The position numbers and the translations under genes are program-made. A DNA stretch of 64,000 nucleotides, from the NCBI GenBank assembly GCA_002382975.1, contig DFTB01000009.1, forward strand, positions 1 through 64,000, given 5' to 3'. This document shows, piece by piece, positions 39,142 to 49,200 of this stretch (the stretch's first letter is position 1; every line of letters starts with the position of its first letter). Source of the stretch: Fibrobacter sp. UBA4223 (GTDB taxonomy: Bacteria; Fibrobacterota; Fibrobacteria; Fibrobacterales; Fibrobacteraceae). The notes under the pieces were generated by a model. It was not told the DNA's origin. It saw only the letters and a list, made by a program, of their open reading frames with translations, and ran no database searches.

Positions 39142-40383
39142 TTGCGTAAACAGTTCCCCTACAAACTTCTGACCCAGAAAATGTTTTGCTGCCGTTGCCA
39201 GCGGGTAACGGAGCATGGGATATTTGCGCGGGAACCCTATTCTACCCACGGTGGCATGGAACCGAAAATTCCGCTTCTGTGTTCGTGCGAAGCGTGCCAG
39301 AATGTCATCATCTGCTTTTCCAACGAGTTTAGCTTTGGAACAAGCGTGGAACATGCGGACTACACGAAGATTTACGGGCACAACCGAATCCAGCCCGGGA
39401 ACTGGTTGTTTTTCAAGGGCGGTGTGAAACCGGGGCTTGTCAAGAGTTGTTTCCAGACTCACGACAAGGAAATTTACGTGCTTACCTACGGTGGCGCCAA
39501 GGACGAAAAGGTGGAATGCCCCAAGTGCCATGTGGAATCTGAGGTAGCGCCGGGCGGGTATCGGCTGCTTCCGGCCCAGAGCGCCTTGACGCTTATCGGC
39601 GACCATGTGTATCACGCCATTCGGGACATGTTCGGCGTGGCGGTAGGCTATGTGAACGACGGCGAAAAGGACAAGTTGGCCGTGCAGATGGAAGACAAAA
39701 GCCTGCTGTTCATCACGCTGCCCCAGGCTATACAGAACCTGCCCAATGCAAAGCTTTCGGATATGACCCGCAACAAGCTGATGCAGTTTTTTCCGGAAGA
39801 TTCCCGTCGAGTTTCGGTGACGGTGGGGCAGGGGATTGTGTATCTCGACGGCCTTGTGAAGAATTTGTCCGTAAAGCGGGCTATCAGGGCCTGCGTCAAC
39901 GGCATGCAGAGGGTCCGGGGCTGTGTTGACTTTATGAAAATCAGTGCGGAATCCTACACGTCGGACGAGCAGATTGAAAAGGCGATTCTCTCTCTCTTGG
40001 AAACGCCGGGGCTCAAGATTTTCAATTACAAGGTGCAGGTGGAACAGGGGCGCGTGCAGGTGTCTCTGGACTGCGTTCGTGAATATTTCCCAAAAGAAAT
40101 CGAAAACAAGATTGCGGAATTTCCGGGCGTGCAGGACTTGGACGTGAAAATTAATTCGATTCCTATGGACGAGATGGAAAATACCAAGGTCTGTAAGGAA
40201 CTGGAATACGAGCTTTCCATGAATACCCGCTTGGGAGATTCCTTGATTCGCGTGAATTACGTAGATGAAAAGTATTTGCTGGAAGGAAAGGTTCATTCCA
40301 TGATCCAGAAACAGCTGGCCATGTTCTGCGTGGCAAGGCGCGTGCTGAGCACGTCTATTGAAAACAGGCTGAGGATAGTTTAA
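39142..40383 (+). CDS. Zinc-ribbon and BON-repeat protein, unknown function
   Basis: The frame begins at TTG 39142; ATG 39181 (MFCCRCQRVTEHGIF) is an alternative and neither has a Shine-Dalgarno sequence. The N-terminal part carries two CxxC pairs (FCCRC and CSCEAC) and a later CPKCH, suggesting one or two zinc ribbons with a small SH3-like domain between. From about residue 215 there are three repeats of the BON type, for example VSVTVGQGIVYLDGLVKNLS ending RVRGCVDFMKI. BON domains bind membranes or phospholipids. No signal peptide is visible, so the protein is probably cytosolic. It is followed by a WYL regulator gene and queA in the same direction. Confidence 0.55.
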   Translation: MRKQFPYKLLTQKMFCCRCQRVTEHGIFAREPYSTHGGMEPKIPLLCSCEACQNVIICFSNEFSFGTSVEHADYTKIYGHNRIQPGNWLFFKGGVKPGLVKSCFQTHDKEIYVLTYGGAKDEKVECPKCHVESEVAPGGYRLLPAQSALTLIGDHVYHAIRDMFGVAVGYVNDGEKDKLAVQMEDKSLLFITLPQAIQNLPNAKLSDMTRNKLMQFFPEDSRRVSVTVGQGIVYLDGLVKNLSVKRAIRACVNGMQRVRGCVDFMKISAESYTSDEQIEKAILSLLETPGLKIFNYKVQVEQGRVQVSLDCVREYFPKEIENKIAEFPGVQDLDVKINSIPMDEMENTKVCKELEYELSMNTRLGDSLIRVNYVDEKYLLEGKVHSMIQKQLAMFCVARRVLSTSIENRLRIV

Positions 40384-40397
40384 ACAAAGAGGTCAAT

Positions 40398-41396
40398 ATG
40401 GCTGGAAAAGGATACGAAAAAATCAACGACGTGAAAGCCCTGCTTAAAGAATACAGGACCGTAGAAGAAATTGCGACCCATATCGGGCGCGGCCCTCGCA
40501 CGGCATTCCGCTATCTGGAATACCTGCGGGGCGAAAACTGCGGGCTCCGTAAAGGCAAGAATAGCCTGGGCCAGACCGCGTTCAAGATTCAGGTGAACGA
40601 GCAGGTTTCCTTCAATCAGGAATCCGTAAAGCAGCTTGAAAAAATCAAGAAGAACATGACGGGAAAATCTCCCAGCGATATGAAAAATCGTAAGCTGGTG
40701 GACAAACTGATTGCCGCCATGCAGACCACCAACCCCGACGATTTCAGACCCGAAGCCATCACCACGGACAAGGACCTGATTATGGATTATGGCCCCTGGA
40801 GCGACAACAAGATTCAGGACCTGTACGTGAACAAGGTGCTGGACGCTATCCACAGCGGTGTGAAAATCCGTATCGCCTACCACCACGGCACCAAGAAAAA
40901 AGATGACGAAACTATCGAGATTAGCCCCGTGAAGGTGGTGATGCGTATGGACACCGTCTATATTATCGGCGCAGACGATAGCTTTGCAGAAACGGGTATC
41001 TTGAAAATGTACATGCTTGAAAACGTGATGAACATTACGGTCACCAACAAGCTGGCCCAAAGCGGAATCTTTTTTGACGAGCAGAGTTATTACAAGTATG
41101 CCTATGGGAAATATATAGATCCGAAAATTGCACCCCAGGATATTTCCCTGCAGATTCGTTCCAGCAATAACGACTGGCTCAAGACTCAGTTCGAAAAGTC
41201 CCATTTCAATCCTCCTGCGGTTGTGCGCAAGGACAAGAACAAGAACGACATTGTGGACCTGAAACTCCGCATTACGCCCGACTTTAAAGCTTGGCTTATG
41301 GGCGTCTTGCCGGACGTGAAAATCCTGAAGCCGGAATCCCTGAAAAAGGAAATGAAGGACCTGCTGAAGAAGACCTTGTCCGAAATGGAAGACTGA
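40398..41396 (+). CDS. WYL-domain transcriptional regulator
   Basis: The 332-residue protein has an N-terminal helix-turn-helix of DeoR/YafY type (VKALLKEYRTVEEIATHIGR, then RTAFRYLEYLRG). A linker is followed by a WYL-type ligand-sensing domain at about residues 150-230: VKIRIAYHHGTKKKDDETIE, SPVKVVMRMDTVYIIGADD and FKMYMLENVMNITVT-like strands. A C-terminal WCX-like extension ends the protein. WYL proteins sense nucleotides or oligonucleotides and often control DNA-damage or defence genes. It lies 14 bp after the BON gene, with GAGG before the ATG, and 19 bp before queA. Confidence 0.75.
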   Translation: MAGKGYEKINDVKALLKEYRTVEEIATHIGRGPRTAFRYLEYLRGENCGLRKGKNSLGQTAFKIQVNEQVSFNQESVKQLEKIKKNMTGKSPSDMKNRKLVDKLIAAMQTTNPDDFRPEAITTDKDLIMDYGPWSDNKIQDLYVNKVLDAIHSGVKIRIAYHHGTKKKDDETIEISPVKVVMRMDTVYIIGADDSFAETGILKMYMLENVMNITVTNKLAQSGIFFDEQSYYKYAYGKYIDPKIAPQDISLQIRSSNNDWLKTQFEKSHFNPPAVVRKDKNKNDIVDLKLRITPDFKAWLMGVLPDVKILKPESLKKEMKDLLKKTLSEMED

Positions 41397-41415
41397 CGGA
41401 AAGGAACGTAGCGCA

Positions 41416-42465
41416 ATGGAATCGGAACACAAACTTTCGGATTACAATTTCGAGTTCCCGAAGGAACTGATTGCAAGCCGCACGGCAGGCAAGGGCAAGA
41501 CCCGCATATTGCACTGTCCCAAGGACGGCGGGGAACGCCGTATTATGAAGGCCCCTGAAATTGTGGAACTGTTCCGCCTCGGTGACTGCCTTGTGGTGAA
41601 CAACACCAAGGTGATTCCGGCCCGCCTCTACGGTCACACCCTCCATGGCGGCGAAGTGGAAACCCTCCTGGTGCAGGCGCTGATTCCTGCAGAAAACGGA
41701 GAGGCCCGCTATGAGGCCCAGGTTCGCCCCGGCAAGGCTTTCAAGATTGGTCGCGAACTTGAAATCGCCGGTGTCAAGACCGTTGTGGAAGACATCAAGG
41801 AAGACGGTGCCCGGGTGCTCCGTTTTGCGGTAACTCCGGTGGAACTGGAAGCGGTGATGAACCGTGAAGGCCATGTGCCGCTGCCGCCCTACATTGACCG
41901 CCCCGATGACGAAGACGATAAGTTGGCCTACCAGACGATTTTTGCAAAGTATTCGGGCGCCGTGGCCGCTCCGACGGCAAGCCTCCACTTCAGCGAAGAA
42001 ATGCTTGAGGCCCTGAAGGCGAAGGGCGTCTATGTGGCCGAGGTCACCTTGCATGTGGGACCTGGAACCTTCCAGAATATTTCGGTGGAAGACTTTACCC
42101 AGCACAAGATGCACGGCGAGCATTACGAGTTGACCAGGGAAAATGCCGAGATTATCAACAAGGCAAAACGGGAAGGTGGACGCATCGTGACCGTGGGCAC
42201 CACCAGCACCCGTGTAGTCGAGACCATTGCCGATGCCAACGGAATCGTAAGGGCGCAATCGGGCGTGACACACGCGTTCTTTTACCCCGGTTACCGCTAC
42301 AAGATTGTGGATGGCCTCTTGACCAATTTCCACTGGCCGAAAAGCAGCCTCATTTTGCTGGTTTCTGCGTTCTATGGCCGCGAAAACACGCTTGCCGCCT
42401 ACAAGATGGCAGTGGAGAACAAGATGAAGCTGTTCAGCTACGGCGATGGGATGCTGATACTGTAG
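41416..42465 (+). CDS. queA: S-adenosylmethionine:tRNA ribosyltransferase-isomerase
   Basis: QueA adds the epoxycyclopentane ring from the ribosyl part of SAM to preQ1-modified tRNA in queuosine synthesis. The 349-residue protein starts LSDYNFEFPKELIASRTAG. It has LVVNNTKVIPARLYG near residue 55, the central TLHVGPGTFQNISVEDFTQHKMHGEHYEL, and the C-terminal TNFHWPKSSLILLVSAF, all typical. It is the last gene after the BON and WYL genes. Confidence 0.96.
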   Translation: MESEHKLSDYNFEFPKELIASRTAGKGKTRILHCPKDGGERRIMKAPEIVELFRLGDCLVVNNTKVIPARLYGHTLHGGEVETLLVQALIPAENGEARYEAQVRPGKAFKIGRELEIAGVKTVVEDIKEDGARVLRFAVTPVELEAVMNREGHVPLPPYIDRPDDEDDKLAYQTIFAKYSGAVAAPTASLHFSEEMLEALKAKGVYVAEVTLHVGPGTFQNISVEDFTQHKMHGEHYELTRENAEIINKAKREGGRIVTVGTTSTRVVETIADANGIVRAQSGVTHAFFYPGYRYKIVDGLLTNFHWPKSSLILLVSAFYGRENTLAAYKMAVENKMKLFSYGDGMLIL

Positions 42466-42525
42466 AACCTTGCATTTGCAGGCGTTTCATAGTGCCGGGC
42501 TTGTCGGCCGCATTCCCTGCTCAGG

Positions 42526-43017
42526 TTATTTCGATGTAGTAGAATCTGCTTCTAGGGTGGGAATCAGCTTGTTCTCTTGGCAGAGATTTTCTTCCCTGAT
42601 TTTGAAGGTGAAGTCCACCAGGTTGTTCTCGAACATTTTCTGGTAGGGCTTCTTTTGCTGCACGCTCTGGAGGGCGCAAGTGCAGTAGTTGATACGCTGG
42701 ACCAGTTTCGCTTCGTCCGAAGGAGTGCCCTGGGCAAAGACGCATTCGTGCATGATGGCGTATTCCATGGGACGGTCGTAACGTCCCTTGCACTTGTTTT
42801 TAAGGTCGGGCTGTGCGGCCACCTTTTCGATAATCCCCTGGCTGGGAACGTCGTTGACAACCTTGCAGGTGACAAAGCCGCCGGCAAAAAAGGCGAGGCA
42901 GAGAGCCATGTTGATAAGGAATCGCTTGCCACGGCTAATCTTGTTGTAGTTCCGCTCTACGGCTTCCAAGGTTTGGGTGGCGTGTAGCCTGACGTCATCT
43001 AAATCGTTGTTTTCCAT
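42526..43017 (-). CDS. Membrane-anchored hypothetical protein
   Basis: The 163-residue protein has one hydrophobic segment near residues 33-52 (FLINMALCLAFFAGGFVTCKVV) after a charged N-terminus, so it is probably a single-span inner-membrane protein. The outer part has six cysteines (KCKGRY, HECVFA, YCTCAL and ENLCQEN), which could form disulfides or bind metal. I do not recognise a family. It lies 10 bp after hpt on the same strand and is probably the last gene of a three-gene unit with GH57 and hpt. Confidence 0.6.
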   Translation of the reverse strand: MENNDLDDVRLHATQTLEAVERNYNKISRGKRFLINMALCLAFFAGGFVTCKVVNDVPSQGIIEKVAAQPDLKNKCKGRYDRPMEYAIMHECVFAQGTPSDEAKLVQRINYCTCALQSVQQKKPYQKMFENNLVDFTFKIREENLCQENKLIPTLEADSTTSK

Positions 43018-43027
43018 GGCGTGTACC

Positions 43028-43555
43028 TTAGTTTTCGCTTTCCAGAGTCCAGATGTCGGGCATGGTGCGGTATTCTCCGGCGCAGTCCAGCCCGTAGCCC
43101 ACTACGAAACCGTCTTCGATGGAGAACCCGACGAAGTCCGCCTTGTAGTCCACTTCCCGACGGGCCCGCTTTTCTAGCAGCACGCAGCTGCGGACTTCGG
43201 CGGCGCCTTTTTCCTTAAGCAGGTCCACCAGTTTTTGCAGGGTGCGGCCCGTGTCCAGAATGTCGTCGATGAGCAGGACCTTTTTGTCTTTCAGGTCCAG
43301 TTCGTCCAGCAGGGAGACCTTCAGCTGGCCGGAGCTTTCCGTAGAGTCGCCGTAGCTGGACGCCCTGATGAAGGAAACCTTGATGTCCTTGTTGGGGAAA
43401 TGCCTGCACAGGTCCGACACGAACACGAAGGAGCCCGTAAGCACGCCTACGATGGTGTCGAACTTGTAGTTCCGGGCGATTTTTTCGCCCAGAAGTTGGA
43501 CCATCTCCTGGATGGCCTCAGCCGTAAAGAGTGGCATAAGGCTCATCTTATACAT
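43028..43555 (-). CDS. hpt: Hypoxanthine phosphoribosyltransferase
   Basis: The enzyme salvages hypoxanthine (and often guanine) with PRPP. The 175-residue type I phosphoribosyltransferase has the flexible loop with SFIRASSYGDSTESSG, the PRPP-binding VLLIDDILDTGRTL, and the C-terminal DFVGFSIEDGFVVGYGLDC that holds the purine. The chosen ATG 43555 overlaps the end of the GH57 gene by 8 bp; ATG at 43546 or 43537 is also possible. Confidence 0.94.
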   Translation of the reverse strand: MYKMSLMPLFTAEAIQEMVQLLGEKIARNYKFDTIVGVLTGSFVFVSDLCRHFPNKDIKVSFIRASSYGDSTESSGQLKVSLLDELDLKDKKVLLIDDILDTGRTLQKLVDLLKEKGAAEVRSCVLLEKRARREVDYKADFVGFSIEDGFVVGYGLDCAGEYRTMPDIWTLESEN

Positions 43556-45974
43556 TGCCTACCTCGAAATTCAGCCACTGGAACACGGGAATCATGGCTT
43601 TCAGCTTGCCCTTGGGATTCTTCTTGAATTCCTGGAACATGGGGAAGGCCTGGTTCTCGATGGAGGTCTTGTCGATGTAGATGTGCAGCCAGTCCGCCAA
43701 AGAAATCAGGTTCGTGATGTAGAGGACGGTGGGCTGTTTCAGATTCTCGAAAACCTGGTCCAGGCATTCTACAATTTTGCGGTGGATCATGCGGCCCGTC
43801 CCGCCGAAGGAGAAGGTGGCGTTCAGGGAGTTGGCTTCCTTGACCAGGGCCTCGATTTCCTTGAAGTTTTCCTGCTCCGGATTATCCAGGTATTCCAGCA
43901 CCAGGTGGTGGATCTTGGAATTGATGTCCAGGGAAAGAATGGTCCGGATGGTGTCCGGCAGGGTATGGTCCGGGTCGGCCAGGCTGTCGATGGAAAGTCC
44001 CTTCTGAACGGCAAATTCCGAGAAGGCCTCCGTAATGTCCTTGAGGCTCCGCTTGGTTTCCAGCTGGTTGATGCGCTTCAGGGAATCGCTCATCAGGTGG
44101 CGCATCTGGACCACGTAGGCGGTGGGGAACTGGTGCTGCAGTTCTTCGGCGCTCTTGTTCGGGTTTTCTACGAAGGAGAGCTTGTTCACCTCGGGTTCGC
44201 CGTCGGCCACCACCAGGTTCACGCGGCCCATGGAATCGGACAGCACCAGGATTGTTGCCACCCGGGATTCCCCGATGGTCTTGTCGTCGTAGGTGGCCCG
44301 CACCAGGGTCTGCTTGCGGCGGGAGGCGATCTTTGTAGAAGTGAGCTTGGCGTTTTTCTGGTCGTAGCCCTCTTCCAGTCCCAGGTGGAAAATGGCGGCC
44401 CGTTCGGCCATGAGCTTCACCGTCACGGGGACCTCGTCCTTGGCGTAGCGGGTGTAGACTTCGGCGCCGTTCCACTTGTGCTCATTGCTGGTGGCCCGGG
44501 CGAGAATGCTCATGAAACGGTTCTCGATGGAGTGCCCGAAGGGGAGGAACGGCTGCATCAGTTCCATGGCCCGGAGGGCGTAGCGCATGTTCTGCACAGG
44601 CTCCAGGCCTTCGATGTCGTTGAAGAACCAGCCGCAGCTGGTAAAGCTGAACAGGCAGAACTTCTGGATTTCCAGAAGACGCACGGCCTTGGCGCTTTCT
44701 TCGGCGTTTTCGGGATTGTTCAGGATGGTCTTCAGGAATGCGGAGAGGCGGGTTTCGTCTTCGGGGGCGACCAGCGCCTGCACATATCCGTTCCGGGCGT
44801 CCCAGGGATTTACCTTGCTCACCTTCTCGAATTCCCGCACAAAGATTTCGTCGGCCAGTTCCTTCAGGTGGTTGAAGGCGTCGCGCAACGGACCGCGCCA
44901 TTTCTGGTTCCAGCCGGGGCCACCTCCGGTGGAGCATCCGCAGTCCCTGTACCAGCGGCCTACGCCGTGGGCGCAGCTCCAGGCGCAGCCTTCGCCGTGG
45001 AAATTCTTCAGCAGCACCTCGTGCTTGGGCGGGAACTTTTCCAGGTACCAGCCGTAGTTGACGGGCACCATGTTGTTCTCGGGAGCGAATCGGTTGTAAA
45101 GGTAGGCGGCGCACATGTCGCCGAAGGGCTCGTGGTGTCCGTAGCTTTCGCCGTCGGTGCCGATGCTCACCAGTTGCGGGTCTTCGCGGTTCGGGTCCCA
45201 GGCGTCCTGGATGCGCTTGCCGAACACGCCCGCATTGCGGAGCAGATGCTCGAAACCTACGGCGCTGCTGAGCCAGGGGTTGTAGAAGAACACGTCCAGG
45301 TAGCCGTCGCAGACCAGATTGCCCTTTTCGTCCCGCGGGTAAATGCGGTAGGGCCTGGTGGTGTCGATATCGGTATTGCTGCAGCCAATCCATTCTTCGG
45401 CACCCAATTCACGGAAGGAATCCGCCTGGGTGGGGGAGAGGATGGTAAACTTGATTCCCGCCTTGATGAGTTCCACCACTGTCGGCAGGTTGATGGCGGT
45501 TTCGGCCAGCCACATGGCCTCGGGCATGCGTCCGAAATGGAACTTGAAATCTTCGATGCCCCAGAGAATCTGGGTCCGCTTGTCCTGCTCGCTGGCGAGA
45601 GGCATGATGATGTGGTTATAGACCTGGGCGATGGCGTTGCCGTGACCGTTCAAGCGTTCGGCGCTCCGCTTGTCGGCTTCCTGGATTCTCTTGTAAGTGT
45701 CGGGGGTATGGGTCCGGATCCAACCCATGAGGGTGGGGCCCATGTTGAAGCTCATGAAGTCGTAGTTGTTGACGATATCCTGGATGCGCCCCTCTGAATT
45801 CAGAATGCGGCTTGCGGAGTTGGGGGAGTAGCACTGGCTTGCGATACGGTCGTTCCAGTCGTGAAATGGCCGCGCACTGGGCTGGTTCTCGATGACGCCT
45901 GTCCAGGGATTTTCGCGGGGAGGCTGGTAAAAGTGACCGTGAATCGTAAAATAAAGGGGGTGCTTCTTTTCCAT
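43548..45974 (-). CDS. Glycoside hydrolase family 57 protein with DUF3536-type C-terminal region
   Basis: The 808-residue protein starts YFTIHGHFYQPPRENPW, the first GH57 motif with its conserved His and Gln. It continues with MPEAMWLAETAINLPTVVEL, whose glutamate is the expected nucleophile, and LVSIGTDGESYGHHEPFGD, which contains the expected acid/base aspartate. From about residue 310, after CSTGGGPGWNQKWRGPLRDA, the sequence is of the helical DUF3536 type. GH57 enzymes act on alpha-glucans (amylase, branching or transglucosidase). No signal peptide is present, so it is probably for intracellular glycogen. ATG 45974 is preferred to the upstream start at 46010 because it begins at the fold. 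Confidence 0.88.
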   Translation of the reverse strand: MEKKHPLYFTIHGHFYQPPRENPWTGVIENQPSARPFHDWNDRIASQCYSPNSASRILNSEGRIQDIVNNYDFMSFNMGPTLMGWIRTHTPDTYKRIQEADKRSAERLNGHGNAIAQVYNHIIMPLASEQDKRTQILWGIEDFKFHFGRMPEAMWLAETAINLPTVVELIKAGIKFTILSPTQADSFRELGAEEWIGCSNTDIDTTRPYRIYPRDEKGNLVCDGYLDVFFYNPWLSSAVGFEHLLRNAGVFGKRIQDAWDPNREDPQLVSIGTDGESYGHHEPFGDMCAAYLYNRFAPENNMVPVNYGWYLEKFPPKHEVLLKNFHGEGCAWSCAHGVGRWYRDCGCSTGGGPGWNQKWRGPLRDAFNHLKELADEIFVREFEKVSKVNPWDARNGYVQALVAPEDETRLSAFLKTILNNPENAEESAKAVRLLEIQKFCLFSFTSCGWFFNDIEGLEPVQNMRYALRAMELMQPFLPFGHSIENRFMSILARATSNEHKWNGAEVYTRYAKDEVPVTVKLMAERAAIFHLGLEEGYDQKNAKLTSTKIASRRKQTLVRATYDDKTIGESRVATILVLSDSMGRVNLVVADGEPEVNKLSFVENPNKSAEELQHQFPTAYVVQMRHLMSDSLKRINQLETKRSLKDITEAFSEFAVQKGLSIDSLADPDHTLPDTIRTILSLDINSKIHHLVLEYLDNPEQENFKEIEALVKEANSLNATFSFGGTGRMIHRKIVECLDQVFENLKQPTVLYITNLISLADWLHIYIDKTSIENQAFPMFQEFKKNPKGKLKAMIPVFQWLNFEVGNV

Positions 45975-46019
45975 GGGCGCAAATGTAGAAATATTTAATC
46001 TACTGCCCAAAGTATTGAC

Positions 46020-46190
46020 TTGGATGGGGGAAGTCTCCCCCTCGCTACAGCCTTGGCGATTAGACAGAAGCCGGTAGTGTCATTGCGAACCCCGAATAGG
46101 GGTGAAGCAATCACAATCCAACGTTCTCGCCAAGTCTGCCGCTACCCCCTCTACGGGGCCTCAGACGTCGGCCCCGTAACGCCCCGACTT
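46020..46190. repeat. GC-rich palindromic element, copy B (compound)
   Basis: From left to right: GGGGGAAGTCTCCCCC, CCTTGGCGATTAGACAG, a nested REP-like piece (GTCATTGCGAACCCCGAATAGGGG), CTCGCCAAG (pairing with CCTTGGCGA), then ACGGGGCC/GGCCCCGT (46153-46160 with 46170-46177). The right part is the reverse complement of copy A at 38971-39060, and the left part resembles 59148-59270. Confidence 0.65.
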
Positions 46191-46198
46191 TTTCTATA

Positions 46199-46228
46199 TT
46201 TATGCATATAAACAAATAAATGCATAAA
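46199..46228 (+). promoter_or_regulatory. Candidate operator of metH
   Basis: TTTATGCAT (46199-46207) and ATGCATAAA (46220-46228) are a perfect 9-bp inverted repeat with a 12-bp spacer, directly downstream of a TATATT (46195-46200). It sits at the expected transcription start of metH, as an operator would. Confidence 0.5.
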
Positions 46229-46251
46229 GACTGGTTGCGGCGGTTCGTGCC

Positions 46252-49200
46252 ATGGAAAAGAAAATGACTTTACGCGAAGCTTTCGAAAACAAGATGTTGC
46301 TGCTGGACGGCGGCATGGGTTCAGTCATCCAGACTTACGGGATCAAGGGCGCGAACAACGACATGCTCTCCATCGAGAAGCCGGAAATCATTCTCGATAT
46401 CCAGCGCCGCTACGTGGATGCGGGCGTGGACTGCCTGACCACGAACACGTTCTCGAGCCAGCGCGTAAGCCAGCACGAATACCATCAGGAACACCGCATT
46501 GCCGAAATGAACCGCGCCGCCGTGAAGATTGCGAAGCAGGCCGCGGCAGAGGCCATGGAAAAGTACGGCCGCCAGGTGTACATTCTGGGCGACGTGGGCC
46601 CCACGAGCAAGATGCTCTCCATGAGCGAAGACGTGAACGACCCTGCGAGCCGTAGCATTACTTTCGACGAGCTGGAAGACGCCTACCTGGAACAGATTCA
46701 GGTTCTCGTGGAAGAAGGCGTCGATGCGATTCTGATTGAAACGATTTTTGATACGTTGAACGCGAAGGCTGCCGCAAGCGCTTTTACCAAAGTGATGGAA
46801 AAAGTTTCACGCCCGGTCGAGGTGATGTTCTCCATGACGGTGAGCGACGCTTCGGGCAGAACACTTTCGGGCCAGACCGTAGAAGCATTCGCCATAAGCG
46901 TGATGCACATGCACCCGCTTTCCATCGGCCTGAACTGCGGGCTCGGTGCCGACGGCATGGTGCCGTACCTGCGCCGCATGGGCAAGGTTGCGCCCTGCTA
47001 TATTTCTTGCCACCCGAACGCGGGACTCCCGAACCAGTTCGGTGGTTACGACGACACGCCCGAAGACATGGTCAACAAGATGCATGTCTATCTGGATGAC
47101 AAGCTGGTGAACATGATTGGCGGCTGCTGCGGTACCACGCCGGAACACATCGCCGCCATGCGCAAGATGTTGGACGCCCTGCCCGCCGATTACGAACGCC
47201 GCAAGCCCGCGCCCAAGTATGCGACGAGCCCGCTCTTACGCCTCGCGGGTTTGGAGCCGCTGTTCAAGGAACAGGTGCACCCCAGCGACGGTGCTGACAG
47301 CTGCAACGCCGAAGACTTCGTGAAGGTGGGCGAACGCTGCAACGTCGCCGGCTCCAAGAAGTTCCTGCGACTGATTAACGAGAAGAATTACGACGAAGCG
47401 CTGGACATTGCACGCAAGCAGGTCGAAGACGGCGCTGACGTGATCGACGTGAACATGGACGATGGCCTCTTGGACGCCACCGCCGAAATGCAGACCTTCC
47501 TGAACCTGATTGCATCGGACCCGGCCGTGAGCCGCGTACCCATCATGGTGGACTCTTCCCGTTTCGAAGTCATCGAGGCGGGCCTCAAGTGCATCCAGGG
47601 CAAGAGCATCGTGAACTCCATCTCCCTCAAGATGGGCGAACAGGCGTTTATCGAGCACGCACTCACCATCAAGCGCCTGGGGGCCGCCGTCATCGTGATG
47701 CTCTTCGATGAAGAAGGCCAGGCTACCAACTACGAACGCCGCGTAAAGATTGCCGCCCGCGCCTACGACATCATGGTGAAGCAACTGAATTTCGCGCCAT
47801 CGGACATCATCTTTGACCCGAACGTGCTGACAGTCGCTACCGGCATGGCGGAGCACAACGCCTACGCCATCGACTTTATCCGTGCGGTCCGCTGGATTAT
47901 GGACAACCTGCCCGGCGTGCGCATCTCGGGCGGTCTTTCGAACCTTTCCTTTGCATTCCGCGGCAACAACTACCTGCGCGAAGCGATGCACACCACCTTC
48001 CTGCATTACGCGATTCCAAACGGCATGGGCATGGCCATCATGAACCCCAGCGCGATTATCGAATACAAGACGATCCCGCTGGAACTCCGCATGGCCATTA
48101 CCGAAGTGCTGTTGAACACGGAACCAGATGCAAGCGAAGCGCTTATTGAAATTGCAAGCCGCATGACCGCAGCCGCCGCTGCCGCCAAGGAAGCGGGCAC
48201 CAAATACGACCCGAAGGCAATTTTCGCCATGAGCACAGGCGCGGGCAGTTCCGACGCGGGTAGCAACAGCGTCGCCGACTCCGCGCAGGCAAAAACCACC
48301 CCCGAAGAACGCCTGCAAGAAGCACTCCTCAAGGGAACTTCTACAACGCTCCAGCCCGACCTGATGGAACTCATCAACCGCGGCGATAGCCCGGTGGGAA
48401 TTATTTCCGGCCCGCTCATGGACGGCATGAACGAAGTGGGCCGCCGCTTCGGCGAAGGCAAGATGTTCTTGCCGCAGGTGGTAAAGACAGCACGCACCAT
48501 GAAGAAGGCGGTAGAAATCTTGCAGCCCTACATCGAGGCGGGCAAGGACGCCAACGCTTCTAGCCGCGGGAAAATCGTGATTGCGACCGTGAAGGGCGAC
48601 GTGCACGATATCGGCAAGAACATTGTCTCCGTGATTATGGCCTGTAACGGCTACGAGATGGTGGACCTCGGCGTGATGGTTCCCGAAGATGTAATCGTGA
48701 AGGCGGTCATCGAAAACAAGGCCGATATATTGAGCCTCTCCGGACTGATTACGCCCTCCCTCGAAGAAATGTGCACTGTCGCGAAGGCCATGCAAGATGC
48801 TGGCCAGCGCATTCCGATTATCGTCGGCGGTGCCACCACCTCGCCCACGCACACGGCCGTAAAGATTGCTCCGTGCTACGACGGCCCCGTATTCCACGTA
48901 CGCGATGCTGCCAGCAATCCTGGCCTCGTGCAAAAGCTTTTGGACCCGGCTACTAGCGAACAGACTATTCAAGAAAACCGGGTCGAACAGCAGAGAATTC
49001 GCGACAAGCAGAACGGCATCCAGACCGAAGCCGCAAACGCCATGGCCGCAGCAGAGAAAACGACCGTCGAACGCCGCTATCAATGCGACTGGAGCAAGTA
49101 CCAGCCTGTGGAACCTCCGTTCATGGGCGAAAGCAAGCTTCCGCCTATCGCGCTCGAAAAAGTCATCCCGCTTATCAGCTGGGAATACTTCTTCTTCACC

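Noticed and set aside
43512..45797. 761-codon open frame antisense to the GH57 gene
   Set aside because: Shadow of the GH57 gene; composition dominated by V, G, H and F with no recognisable motif.
46191..46251. Cobalamin riboswitch before metH
   Set aside because: The region is too short and AT-rich and lacks the conserved B12 box.
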